The translations under genes and the position numbers were made by a program. The notes under the pieces were generated by a model. It saw only the letters and a list, made by a program, of their open reading frames with translations. It did not search any database and was not told where the DNA came from. This document shows, one piece after another, positions 1 through 5,918 of a stretch of 11,223 nucleotides of DNA. The stretch is from assembly GCA_937901745.1 (NCBI GenBank), contig CALGSZ010000031.1, positions 1 to 11,223 on the forward strand, given 5' to 3'. Origin of the DNA: an uncultured Chloroflexota bacterium (GTDB lineage Bacteria; Chloroflexota; Chloroflexia; Thermomicrobiales; UBA6265). How positions within the stretch are numbered: the first letter of the stretch is position 1; each line of letters begins with the position of its first letter.

Positions 1-121
1 TCTTGTACCACCAGACCAGGTGGTAGATGCCGAGCGTGATCAGCGGCAGCAGCGCCACCGCCCACGGGTTCCGGACCTTCACCTCGTGCTCGGTCCCGCG
101 AACCCTCATTTCATAAGCCAT
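1..121 (-). CDS. DUF4234-type small membrane protein, N-terminal fragment (cut by window edge)
   Basis: Forty codons are visible, reading leftward from an ATG at 121. A purine-rich ribosome binding site (AGGAGAG on the minus strand) lies about 6 bases upstream of the ATG. The fragment opens MAYEMRVRGTEHEVKVRNPW, continues with a hydrophobic stretch (AVALLPLITLGIYHLVWW) and runs out at a lysine. The order 'R-x-P-W-x-V-x-L-L-x-x-I-T-L-G-I-Y-x-L-x-W-x-Y-K' is the signature I know from DUF4234 proteins, which are short integral membrane proteins of unknown function. The frame is open to the window edge, so length and C-terminus are unknown. It is divergent from the cas operon and separated from it by about 600 bases, so a functional link to CRISPR is unlikely. 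Family assignment is from memory of the motif only. Confidence 0.62.
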   Translation of the reverse strand, partial: MAYEMRVRGTEHEVKVRNPWAVALLPLITLGIYHLVWWYK

Positions 122-255
122 GCGTCTCTCTCCTATGTGGCAGGGGTGCAGCGGCTTGATCGGCGCCGGCGGGCGGGGGCTTTAGCGGTGGCGGCGCCGG
201 GCCGGGCGGGCGGGGGCGGTCCCCCACCGTCGACCGGGGATTCGGCACTCGTTGA
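122..255. other. G-rich intergenic stretch with G-quadruplex motif and GC hairpin
   Basis: There is no convincing gene here. The plus strand carries four G-runs with loops of 1-2 bases at 199-216 (GGG-CC-GGG-C-GGG-C-GGGGG), which fits the classic G-quadruplex pattern. The last run also forms a perfect five-pair stem with CCCCC at 221-225 across the loop CGGT. The stretch lies 80-100 bases upstream of the minus-strand membrane-protein gene and so may include its promoter, but I cannot point to clear -35/-10 boxes. High-GC genomes throw up G-runs by chance, so function is unproven. Confidence 0.35.
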
Positions 256-498
256 GGCTGTGGGCGGACGATCGTCCGGCCGCGGTTCGGGCCGGGCACG
301 CCGCCTCCTCCGCCCGAGTCCGCGCCTCAGCCGCCCCCGGCGCCACCTTGCATCAAGCTTCCCCGCGCGGCCCTCAAGGCCCTCCGCCAAGCCTCTCGGC
401 GCCAAGGCACCGTCCGCCTCCCGATCACCGTTCGCACGGGCGGCGAGCGAGCCACCCAGCGCATCCGCGCCAAGGCCCGCCTGCGCAGCGGTCGGTAG
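256..498 (+). pseudogene. Start-less 3' remnant of an unidentified gene
   Basis: The frame ending in TAG at 496-498 is open back to an in-frame TGA at 253-255, but has no ATG, GTG or TTG near its beginning, so it looks like the surviving tail of a gene. The first half is proline-rich (PPPPPESAPQPPPAPP). The last 50 codons before the stop have about 84% G/C at third positions (42 of 50), which is a coding signature. The encoded tail contains ALKALRQASRRQGTVRLPI followed by TVRTGGERATQRIRAKARL. This basic, strand-like ending resembles the C-termini of some secreted actinobacterial proteins, but I do not recognise a family. It could instead be the end of a gene frameshifted near 250. The overlapping longer frames in this area have worse codon bias. 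Confidence 0.35.
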
Positions 499-500
499 GC

Positions 501-518
501 ACGCGGGTTAAACCGCGT
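501..518. other. Perfect inverted repeat after the gene remnant (terminator-like or operator)
   Basis: ACGCGG (501-506) and CCGCGT (513-518) are exact reverse complements around the loop GTTAAA. The element begins two bases after the TAG of the remnant, where a terminator would sit, but no T-run follows. A second perfect 10-base palindrome, GTCGGCCGAC (517-526), abuts it. Together they could instead be a protein-binding site upstream of the cas promoter. Nothing in the sequence decides between these. Confidence 0.3.
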
Positions 519-576
519 CGGCCGACCCCAGGCACCGGGCGAATGCGGCGATTGGGAAAACTCCGTGTCTGGGCCG

Positions 577-607
577 GGAACAACTTTGGTGCTAGCGGGA
601 ATAACCT
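577..607 (+). promoter_or_regulatory. Candidate cas/CreR promoter (weak -10)
   Basis: TAACCT at 602-607 fits the TANNNT form of an actinobacterial -10 box. The only -35-like element in range is GGAACA at 577-582 (three of six positions, 19-base spacing), which is poor. Transcription from this -10 would begin near 613-615. That is downstream of most of the inverted-repeat arm at 604-618 and upstream of the crRNA-like handle at 638, as a guide RNA encoded at 638-698 would need. The placement is inferred mainly from the module around it. Confidence 0.3.
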
Positions 608-621
608 CCAGCTAACACCTT
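587..621 (-). promoter_or_regulatory. Self-target of the CreR-like guide: AAG PAM plus seed-matched protospacer
   Basis: On the minus strand, AAG (621-619) is the canonical type I-E PAM. It is followed by a 32-base protospacer running from 618 down to 587. Its first 15 bases (618-604, GTGTTAGCTGGAGGT) match the spacer-like segment beginning at 646 (GTGTTTGCTGGAGGT) at all positions except position 6. Positions 16-32 match at only 4 of 17, which is chance level. The guide RNA would pair with the plus strand here. The site covers the region where a promoter for creR and cas3 is expected, so Cascade bound here should block transcription. With only 15 bases of pairing, Cas3 recruitment and cleavage would not be expected (known behaviour of seed-only I-E targets). 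Confidence 0.75.
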
Positions 622-645
622 GTCGCTGCGAAGGCGGGTGAACCC
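617..645 (+). repeat. Degenerate CRISPR repeat 1 (psi-R1), 3' handle retained
   Basis: Aligned without gaps to the array repeat, bases 20-28 (GGGTGAACC, 636-644) are identical, while the 5' part has drifted. The predicted eight-base crRNA handle is GTGAACCC (638-645) against GTGAACCG in the array. A weak stem TCGC/GCGG (623-626 with 634-637, seven-base loop, one T-G wobble) ends exactly where Cas6e would cut, before the handle. Confidence 0.65.
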
Positions 646-698
646 GTGTTTGCTGGAGGTCGCTGAATCGTTCGGAAGACATCCCCGCGGTGGCGGGG
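638..698 (+). ncRNA. creR: Predicted CreR-like cas-regulating RNA (mini-CRISPR guide)
   Basis: This is the predicted mature guide: handle 638-645, spacer-like segment 646-677 (32 bases, the same length as the array spacers), and 3' hairpin ending at 698, the position equivalent to the Cas6e cut after base 21 of a repeat. The total is 61 bases, exactly a type I-E crRNA. CreR RNAs are known from type I-B, I-E and V-A loci as crRNA-like guides with limited complementarity to cas promoters that let the effector repress its own operon. Here repeat remnants, spacing, PAM, seed match and location all agree. The main alternative is a plain inverted repeat (604-618 with 646-660) acting as an RNA hairpin or operator. 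That would not explain the PAM, the handle or the 32-base spacing. Expression itself cannot be seen from sequence. Confidence 0.75.
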
Positions 699-706
699 GA
701 GTGACG
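678..706 (+). repeat. Degenerate CRISPR repeat 2 (psi-R2), hairpin retained
   Basis: Eighteen of 29 bases match the array repeat without gaps. The stem CCCCGC (683-688) / GCGGGG (693-698) with a four-base loop occupies the same positions as CCCCAC/GTGGGG in the array. The A-T pair at repeat positions 10 and 17 is replaced by G-C on both sides, a compensating change. The 3' handle (699-706) has decayed, which is expected because nothing downstream needs it. It lies 18 bases upstream of the ATGATG at 724. Confidence 0.7.
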
Positions 707-733
707 ACGCTAGCGGAGGGAGGATGATGTGGG

Positions 734-904
734 ATGGCGGGCTGGGCGACCGACGGAGCGTCGACTGCTCCGCGTCACGGTTACCGACAGCGACACGCGA
801 CCTACCGGCGCGTAGTCCAGGAGGCAGAGACCGAGCGCCTACTGCACGGGCTACGCTCAGCGGTAGCGGGCGCGATCGGCCGGATCCGGGGGCGGACGCA
901 CTAA
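734..904 (+). CDS. Small basic 56-aa protein of unknown function, coupled to cas3
   Basis: This ORF begins with ATG at 734, ten bases after a strong purine tract (GGAGGGAGG, 715-723), and ends with TAA at 902-904. The stop shares its last A with an in-frame cas3 ATG (TAATG), a typical translational-coupling junction. Third-position G/C is about 77% (43 of 56), against about 63% for the cas3 frame over the same bases, so this is the better coding frame. The product has ten arginines and four acidic residues. Its second half (TYRRVVQEAETERLLHGLR, then SAVAGAIGRIRGRTH) could form an amphipathic or basic helix. There is no signal peptide or cysteine. I recognise no family. Its position between the CreR-like RNA and cas3 would suit a leader peptide that couples translation, or a small nucleic-acid-binding accessory protein. 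It may also be a chance ORF. Confidence 0.45.
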   Translation: MAGWATDGASTAPRHGYRQRHATYRRVVQEAETERLLHGLRSAVAGAIGRIRGRTH

Positions 905-3732
905 TGGAGACCAGTGCGGTGCCCGGGTGGTCGCGCGGCGATCGGGCGGAACAAGGGGACGGGGTGAACGGCGATGACGCGTTGGCGCCGCCTTGGGGGT
1001 GGTTCTGGGCGAAGACGGGAGCCGGCGGCGCTTACTTGCCCCTACTGAGGCACTTGGAAGACGTCGCCGCGGTTGCGCGGCGGCTCTGGGACGTCGCCCT
1101 GACGGACCGACAGCGGGCGTGGTTCGCGGCAGGCTTCGGGTTGGACGAAACCGACACGCGACGGTGGATCTCCTTCCTGGCCGCATCGCACGATGTCGGC
1201 AAGGCAAACCGGTGCTTCCAGGAACTGGTGCCGAGCTTGGCGCAGCGCCTTCTGCCCAAGCACCTTCGCGCCGCACGTCAGGATCGGCTTCCCGGCCACG
1301 ACACCGTCAGTGGAGCGATCTTGTTGCGCTGGCTGACGGAACAGATGGGGATGTCTCTGCCCGTAGCCGAACGCCTCGTGGCGACCTTCTCTGGCCACCA
1401 CTCGGTCCCCAAGGCACGCGGACAGATCCGCGCGGGCCGGCGGGCCCCGACGCAATGGAGAAGCGTCCAGGATGAACTGGCCGACTCGCTGGCTCGGCGC
1501 CTCGGAGTCGATGCGATTCCGCAGCCGAAACGCCTCGATGCGCCTACGGTGCTGGCGACGGCTGGGCTGATCAGCGTCGCCGACTGGATCGCGTCCGACC
1601 CGGAGCGTTTTCCGGTCACCGACGGACCTCGCCGGACGAGCGAGGAACTTGCCCGCGACGCGGTGCATCCGTCGTCCTGGGCTCCGCGGCCGCGCCCCGA
1701 TGCCAAGGATCCGGAGGAGATCTTCGAGTTCGCGCTGCGCGCGTCCCAGCGGGCCGCCGCTGAAGCTGTTGCCGCCGTGACCGGCGAAAAGTTCCTCCTC
1801 TTAATCGAGGATCGCCCGGGCTCCGGGAAGACTGAGGCCGCGTTTATCGCGGCGCTGCAGGGGTTCATCGACGGGTGCCGCGGCATCTACGTGGGCATGC
1901 CGACGCAGGCCACCGCGAACCAGCTGCACGACCGCGCCAAAGGCTTCCTCGAATCCATCTGGCCCGATCAGAAAGCGGTGCCGCGACTCCTTCACAGCGG
2001 GATCGACCCGCACGAGGACCTTCCGGCACCGCGGGAAGTGGCCGCGGACCAGCGCGACCGAGACGAAGCGGACGAGCGCGACGCCGAGGCGCAGGCATGG
2101 TTCGCCCAAAGTCGCCGCGGCCTGCTCGGCCCGCACGCCGTGGGGACGGTGGACCAGGCTCTGTTGGCAACGCTGGTCGCGCGCCACTACCCGGTGCGCA
2201 TGCTCGGCCTGCAAGGCAAGGTCGTGGTCCTGGACGAGGTCCACGCCTACGACGCCTATACGGGGTACCTGCTGGAGGCTCTTGTCGAATGGCTTGCGGC
2301 GCTCGATTGCACCGTTGTCCTGCTCTCGGCGACGCTGCCGCCCAGCCGCCGCCGCAGGCTCGTTGCCGCCTACCTCAAGGGGTGTGAAGACGGCGAGCCG
2401 GCGCCCGTCGATGAGATCTCGTCCGATGCTTACCCCCGGATCACCGTCGCGTCGCCGCGGCTCGGACTGACGCAGATACCAGTCGATGACGACCGGCCCG
2501 GCAGGGAGGTCGCCCTTTCTTGGGAGCACGTCGCGACGGAAGCGGAGGCTCCTGAGCTAGCAGATCAGGCGGGGGCGGTCGCAGAGCGCGCCTTGCTCGA
2601 GGTCGAGCAAGGGGGTTGCCTGGCGATCGTCTGCAGCACGGTCGCCGAGGCGCAGGACATCTACGTGGAGCTGCGCCGCCGGGTGGAGTCCGAGCCGAGC
2701 CCGGTGCAGTTGGAGCTGCTGCACTCACGGATGCGTCGACTGGAGCGCGGCCCGATCGAGAAGCGGCTGCTCTCGATGCTCGGCCCACCCGACAGCTCGC
2801 AGTCGGCAAGTGCGAGGCCGGAGCGACTGATCGTCGTCGCCACGCAGGTGATCGAGCAGTCGCTCGACATCGACTTCGACGTCATGTTCTCGTTTCTCGC
2901 GCCCGTCGATCTGCTGATCCAGCGCGCGGGGCGGGTCCATCGTCATGTGCGGCCGAACCGCCCCGTTCGGCACCGGCGCCCGCGGCTCGTCGTCATCGAC
3001 GCGCAGGGCGAGGATCCGTTGCGAAAGCCACCGGCGGGATCGGCGGCCGTCTACGTGGAAGCGGCGCTTGTCCGTACCCGCCTGGCTTTGCTCGGGCGAG
3101 AGAGCCTGTGCGAACCCGACGACCTCGACCCGCTGATCGCGGCGGTTTACGAGGAGGGCTCGAATCCCGGTCGGAGCACCGACGAGCGGCTGCGCGTGGA
3201 GCGTCTGGACGAGAAAGCGGTGGCGGAGGAGTTCAAGCAGACGGCCTGGGCGCAACACAACGCCCTTGCCTCCCCTCATGGCGTGACTCTCCCTTGGGAA
3301 CGCCACGGAGACCTGGCCCAGGTCCCCGAGGACCCGCGGGCGACGGCGATGAACTCGGCCGCGACGCGCTACTCCGAGCGGCCGTCGCTGTCGCTGATCC
3401 CCCTGTTTCCTGACGAGCTGCCGGACAGCCGCCGCAACCCGTCGGCTGACGATGTGAGTGAACTGCTGAAGCGCGCCGTGCCGGTCTCCTCCAGAGGCAT
3501 CACGCGAGCAATGCTCGACGCCGGGGCGACCGAGGGTCGCGGCGATGGCAGGCCAAGGAACCCTTTTCTGCCGTCGCGCTGGATGAGGAACGGCCGGCTC
3601 CGGCACCACTTTCTGGTCGAGCTGGATGAGAGCGGCGTGCCCCTTCCCGTGGAACGTGAGGCCGAGGACACGGAGATCGTCTTGCCGTTTCGGTTGGATC
3701 GGGAACTCGGGTTGGTTGAGACAGGGGGGTGA
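904..3732 (+). CDS. cas3: Cas3, type I-E HD nuclease-helicase
   Basis: Cas3 is the ATP-driven 3'-5' single-strand DNA translocase and HD nuclease recruited by Cascade to degrade targeted DNA. From the ATG at 904 it has 942 aa, close to other I-E Cas3 proteins. The HD domain (about 30-270) shows H50 in RHLED, H96-D97 in SHDVGK and H165-H166 in SGHHS. RecA-like domain 1 has Walker A RPGSGKT (304-310), motif Ia MPTQAT (332), the DEVH box (444-447) and SATLP (475-479). RecA-like domain 2 has ATQVIEQSLDID (646-657) and motif VI QRAGRVHRH (673-681). A C-terminal domain follows. The frame is open back to ATGATG at 724, but the extra 60 residues are low-complexity, have poor GC3, and overlap the better-scoring small ORF ending in TAATG, so I prefer 904. 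GTG at 964, preceded by AAGGGGA, is a second option. All catalytic motifs are intact. Confidence 0.95.
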   Translation: METSAVPGWSRGDRAEQGDGVNGDDALAPPWGWFWAKTGAGGAYLPLLRHLEDVAAVARRLWDVALTDRQRAWFAAGFGLDETDTRRWISFLAASHDVGKANRCFQELVPSLAQRLLPKHLRAARQDRLPGHDTVSGAILLRWLTEQMGMSLPVAERLVATFSGHHSVPKARGQIRAGRRAPTQWRSVQDELADSLARRLGVDAIPQPKRLDAPTVLATAGLISVADWIASDPERFPVTDGPRRTSEELARDAVHPSSWAPRPRPDAKDPEEIFEFALRASQRAAAEAVAAVTGEKFLLLIEDRPGSGKTEAAFIAALQGFIDGCRGIYVGMPTQATANQLHDRAKGFLESIWPDQKAVPRLLHSGIDPHEDLPAPREVAADQRDRDEADERDAEAQAWFAQSRRGLLGPHAVGTVDQALLATLVARHYPVRMLGLQGKVVVLDEVHAYDAYTGYLLEALVEWLAALDCTVVLLSATLPPSRRRRLVAAYLKGCEDGEPAPVDEISSDAYPRITVASPRLGLTQIPVDDDRPGREVALSWEHVATEAEAPELADQAGAVAERALLEVEQGGCLAIVCSTVAEAQDIYVELRRRVESEPSPVQLELLHSRMRRLERGPIEKRLLSMLGPPDSSQSASARPERLIVVATQVIEQSLDIDFDVMFSFLAPVDLLIQRAGRVHRHVRPNRPVRHRRPRLVVIDAQGEDPLRKPPAGSAAVYVEAALVRTRLALLGRESLCEPDDLDPLIAAVYEEGSNPGRSTDERLRVERLDEKAVAEEFKQTAWAQHNALASPHGVTLPWERHGDLAQVPEDPRATAMNSAATRYSERPSLSLIPLFPDELPDSRRNPSADDVSELLKRAVPVSSRGITRAMLDAGATEGRGDGRPRNPFLPSRWMRNGRLRHHFLVELDESGVPLPVEREAEDTEIVLPFRLDRELGLVETGG

Positions 3733-3734
3733 CG

Positions 3735-5243
3735 ATGACGTTCGATCTCGTCAGTGAGCCGTGGATACCGGTTCAGACCGAGGGTGAGCTGGTGGAAGTA
3801 TCACTTTCGGAACTGTTTGAGCGGCCCACCGAGTTTCGCGACCTAGCGGTGTCATTCGGACCGGAACGGATGGCGTTGACCCGAATTCTCGCGGCGGTGG
3901 TGATGAGCGCGGCAGAGGGGCCTGTGGACGACAACGCCAAGCTGTCCTGGCTTCAGGATCCCGCATCCCACGCGTCCCGCGTGCTCGAGTACCTGGAAAG
4001 GTGGCGGGAGCGCTTCGACCTCTTCCATCCCGAGCGGCCGTTCATGCAGCAGCCCATTAAGCCTGCGCACTGTAAGAAGCCACTATCGATCGCCGCTCTG
4101 GCCATCGACTGGGCATCCGGGAGAAACGTGACCTTGTTCGATCACCACTACGACGACGAGCCGCCCGCGGTGAGTCCGGCTCGTGCGGTTCGGATGCTGC
4201 TCACGACCCTGCTTTACCAGCCGTGCGGAGGGGCGTCGTATCCGTTCTATAGGACCGACTCGCCCGGAACCAAGCCCGTGATGGTGATCGCGCTCGGGCG
4301 CAACCTGTGGCAGACCTTGGTCGGAGCGTGCCCGTCCGCTTCGGGGCGGCCTCGGGCGGTGGACGAGGCGAATCGCCGGGCCGGGAAAGCGGACGGGCCT
4401 GCCTGGGAGAGGGACTTGGATGCCGACAAGCCGAACAAGGAGGGGTCCCGGCCGCGCGGTCCGATCGACCGACTGACCTGGAGGTCACGCGCGATCCAGC
4501 TCCTCCCCAGTTCAGACGGCGCGGTCCGGCAGGCCCGCCTCCACCAGCACCTGAAGCTCGCCGACGACGTTCCGCCCGACCCCTACGTCCCGGTGCGGCA
4601 GCGGGAGGGAGAGGAGCCGAAAGTGCTGCGGGTCCGCCCTGGGCGGAGGTTGTGGAGGGACGCGGACGGCATCTTCTATGGCACCGCCGAACGCGAGCAC
4701 CCGACCATGATCAGCGAGGCGGTCGGCCTGTTCGGCATGGTCGAGCCGGACTTCATGCCGAGGCTTCTCTGCGTCGGCCTGCAGGTGAAGAACCAGGGCG
4801 GCGAGGTCGCTGACTGCCGAGAGGCCTTGCTGCCGGTGAGCGAGGACCTGCTCAAGGAGCCCGACCGTCTGGACATGGTCGCACACGCGTTGGAAGCCGC
4901 GGAAGGCGGCGCGGCCGCGATCGCAGCGGCGGTCAAGACGCTGAACGAGCGCATCGCCAGGTGGCAGGAGCCGTACTGGGGTCGACTCCGCGAGCCTTTC
5001 CTGGCATTCGTCGACGAGGTCGCATCGGCCGACGATGCGCCGGGGGTGAACAGTGAGCCGTGGGCGCACTGGGTCGATGGGGTTCGGGGCGCCGCGTGGG
5101 AAGTGATGGACCTCCTGTGGTCCGTGAAGAGCGGGGGCGACGATCGCGCGTTCATGCGGCTCGCGCAGGCAAGGGGGGCGCTGCGTCGGACTCTGAACGC
5201 GAGGGTTCCGAAGGTCGAAGTGGCATCAGCAGAAGGCGTGTAA
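3735..5243 (+). CDS. casA: Cas8e (CasA/Cse1), Cascade large subunit
   Basis: Cas8e recognises the PAM, starts unwinding of target DNA and recruits Cas3. The protein starts MTFDLVSEPWIPV, the conserved N-terminus of Cse1. It contains FDLFHPERPFM (94-104) and TLFDHHYDDEPP (from 133), followed by an LLTTLLYQPCGGAS-type stretch, all typical of the family. At 502 aa it is of normal size. The chosen ATG at 3735 has a GGGGGG tract five bases upstream. A GTG at 3729 overlapping the cas3 TGA would add two residues but places that tract inside the start codon. The gene follows cas3 after two bases. In the CreR model this subunit would read the AAG PAM at 619-621 on the minus strand. Confidence 0.95.
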   Translation: MTFDLVSEPWIPVQTEGELVEVSLSELFERPTEFRDLAVSFGPERMALTRILAAVVMSAAEGPVDDNAKLSWLQDPASHASRVLEYLERWRERFDLFHPERPFMQQPIKPAHCKKPLSIAALAIDWASGRNVTLFDHHYDDEPPAVSPARAVRMLLTTLLYQPCGGASYPFYRTDSPGTKPVMVIALGRNLWQTLVGACPSASGRPRAVDEANRRAGKADGPAWERDLDADKPNKEGSRPRGPIDRLTWRSRAIQLLPSSDGAVRQARLHQHLKLADDVPPDPYVPVRQREGEEPKVLRVRPGRRLWRDADGIFYGTAEREHPTMISEAVGLFGMVEPDFMPRLLCVGLQVKNQGGEVADCREALLPVSEDLLKEPDRLDMVAHALEAAEGGAAAIAAAVKTLNERIARWQEPYWGRLREPFLAFVDEVASADDAPGVNSEPWAHWVDGVRGAAWEVMDLLWSVKSGGDDRAFMRLAQARGALRRTLNARVPKVEVASAEGV

Positions 5244-5264
5244 GCGATGAGCGGGAGGTGGTTG

Positions 5265-5918
5265 ATGTCGATGGGTGAAGAACTCGACGAACTGAGGGAT
5301 GAAATCGCGAGTCAGGTCGCGAGAGAGCTTCCACGACTCCAAGGAAGGGCGTCTGAACACGATTCCCCGGCGCTGGCGACGATGGCACGACTTCGCAGAG
5401 GCGTTGGAGTGCCTTTCGGTGCTGACGCCGAGGCGAGCAGCGAGCTTCTCAGGTTGATCAGGTTCCCGGCCGACCAGTCACCTGTTAACCAACATGGTGA
5501 GACGACTCCGGTCGGCCAGCTGCTCGAGGACGCCTACGCGGTGGTAACCCTGGTCGCGTTCACGCGAGTAGAGGTGCGGAGATCGGACGGGGAGTCAGGG
5601 AAGGAGTGGCCCTCGTTCGGCCGCGACATGCGCCGGCTGCGACGGGAGCCCGGCAAGGAGGCTGCAGCTGAACGATTGATGCGGATCCTCCTCCGATCGC
5701 GAAGATCGGAAGTTGACCAACACCTGCGCCGGGCATTCTCCCTGCTCGCAAGCGAGGACTTGGGGGTCGACGCCGAGGCATTGGTTCGTGACCTGGGCTA
5801 CTGGGAGGCCGATGCGCAGTGGGTCCAAAAACGTTGGGCTTTTCATTTCTGGGCTGGTCAGGAGGCCAGATCGGAAGAGGACAGTCGGATTGAGATGACG
5901 GAAGGAGTGCAGGGATGA
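5265..5918 (+). CDS. casB: Cas11 (CasB/Cse2), Cascade small subunit
   Basis: Two copies of this helical protein line the belly of Cascade and hold the displaced strand. The order of genes (between cas8e and cas7e) and the conserved ARLRRGVG segment (41-48), which matches the family's 'ALRR-x-x-G' signature, identify it. The C-terminal QWVQKRWAFHFWA is also Cse2-like. At 217 aa it is longer than E. coli CasB (about 160). Start choice: ATG at 5265 lies six bases after GGAGG (5254-5258). ATG at 5247, three bases after the casA stop, would add six residues (MSGRWL) and relies on AGAAGG at 5231-5236; ATG at 5271 is also in frame. The 3' end overlaps cas7e by ATGA. Confidence 0.88.
   Translation: MSMGEELDELRDEIASQVARELPRLQGRASEHDSPALATMARLRRGVGVPFGADAEASSELLRLIRFPADQSPVNQHGETTPVGQLLEDAYAVVTLVAFTRVEVRRSDGESGKEWPSFGRDMRRLRREPGKEAAAERLMRILLRSRRSEVDQHLRRAFSLLASEDLGVDAEALVRDLGYWEADAQWVQKRWAFHFWAGQEARSEEDSRIEMTEGVQG

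Noticed and set aside
20..641. Longer plus-strand frames at 20-511 and 252-641
   Set aside because: They read through the divergent membrane-protein gene, the G-rich stretch and the regulatory module, with low-complexity composition and no family resemblance. The frame ending at 498 has the better codon bias.
604..660. Simple hairpin attenuator or dyad operator formed by the inverted arms 604-618 and 646-660
   Set aside because: Possible, but it leaves the AAG PAM, the handle match, the 32-base spacing to psi-R2 and the mismatch at position 6 unexplained. Kept only as the alternative to test.
617..706. CreTA toxin-antitoxin (CreA-like guide with a CreT RNA toxin)
   Set aside because: A CreT toxin gene should lie next to the guide under the targeted promoter. 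The short interval before 617 shows no minimal ORF with tandem rare codons, and the module precedes the cas operon directly, which fits CreR better.
724..903. Cas3 starting at the ATGATG (724/727) right after GGAGGGAGG
   Set aside because: The extra 60 residues look like random arginine/glycine/proline-rich translation, have weaker codon bias than the overlapping 56-aa ORF, and do not resemble Cas3 N-termini. The strong ribosome binding site can serve the ATG at 734. Not fully excluded.
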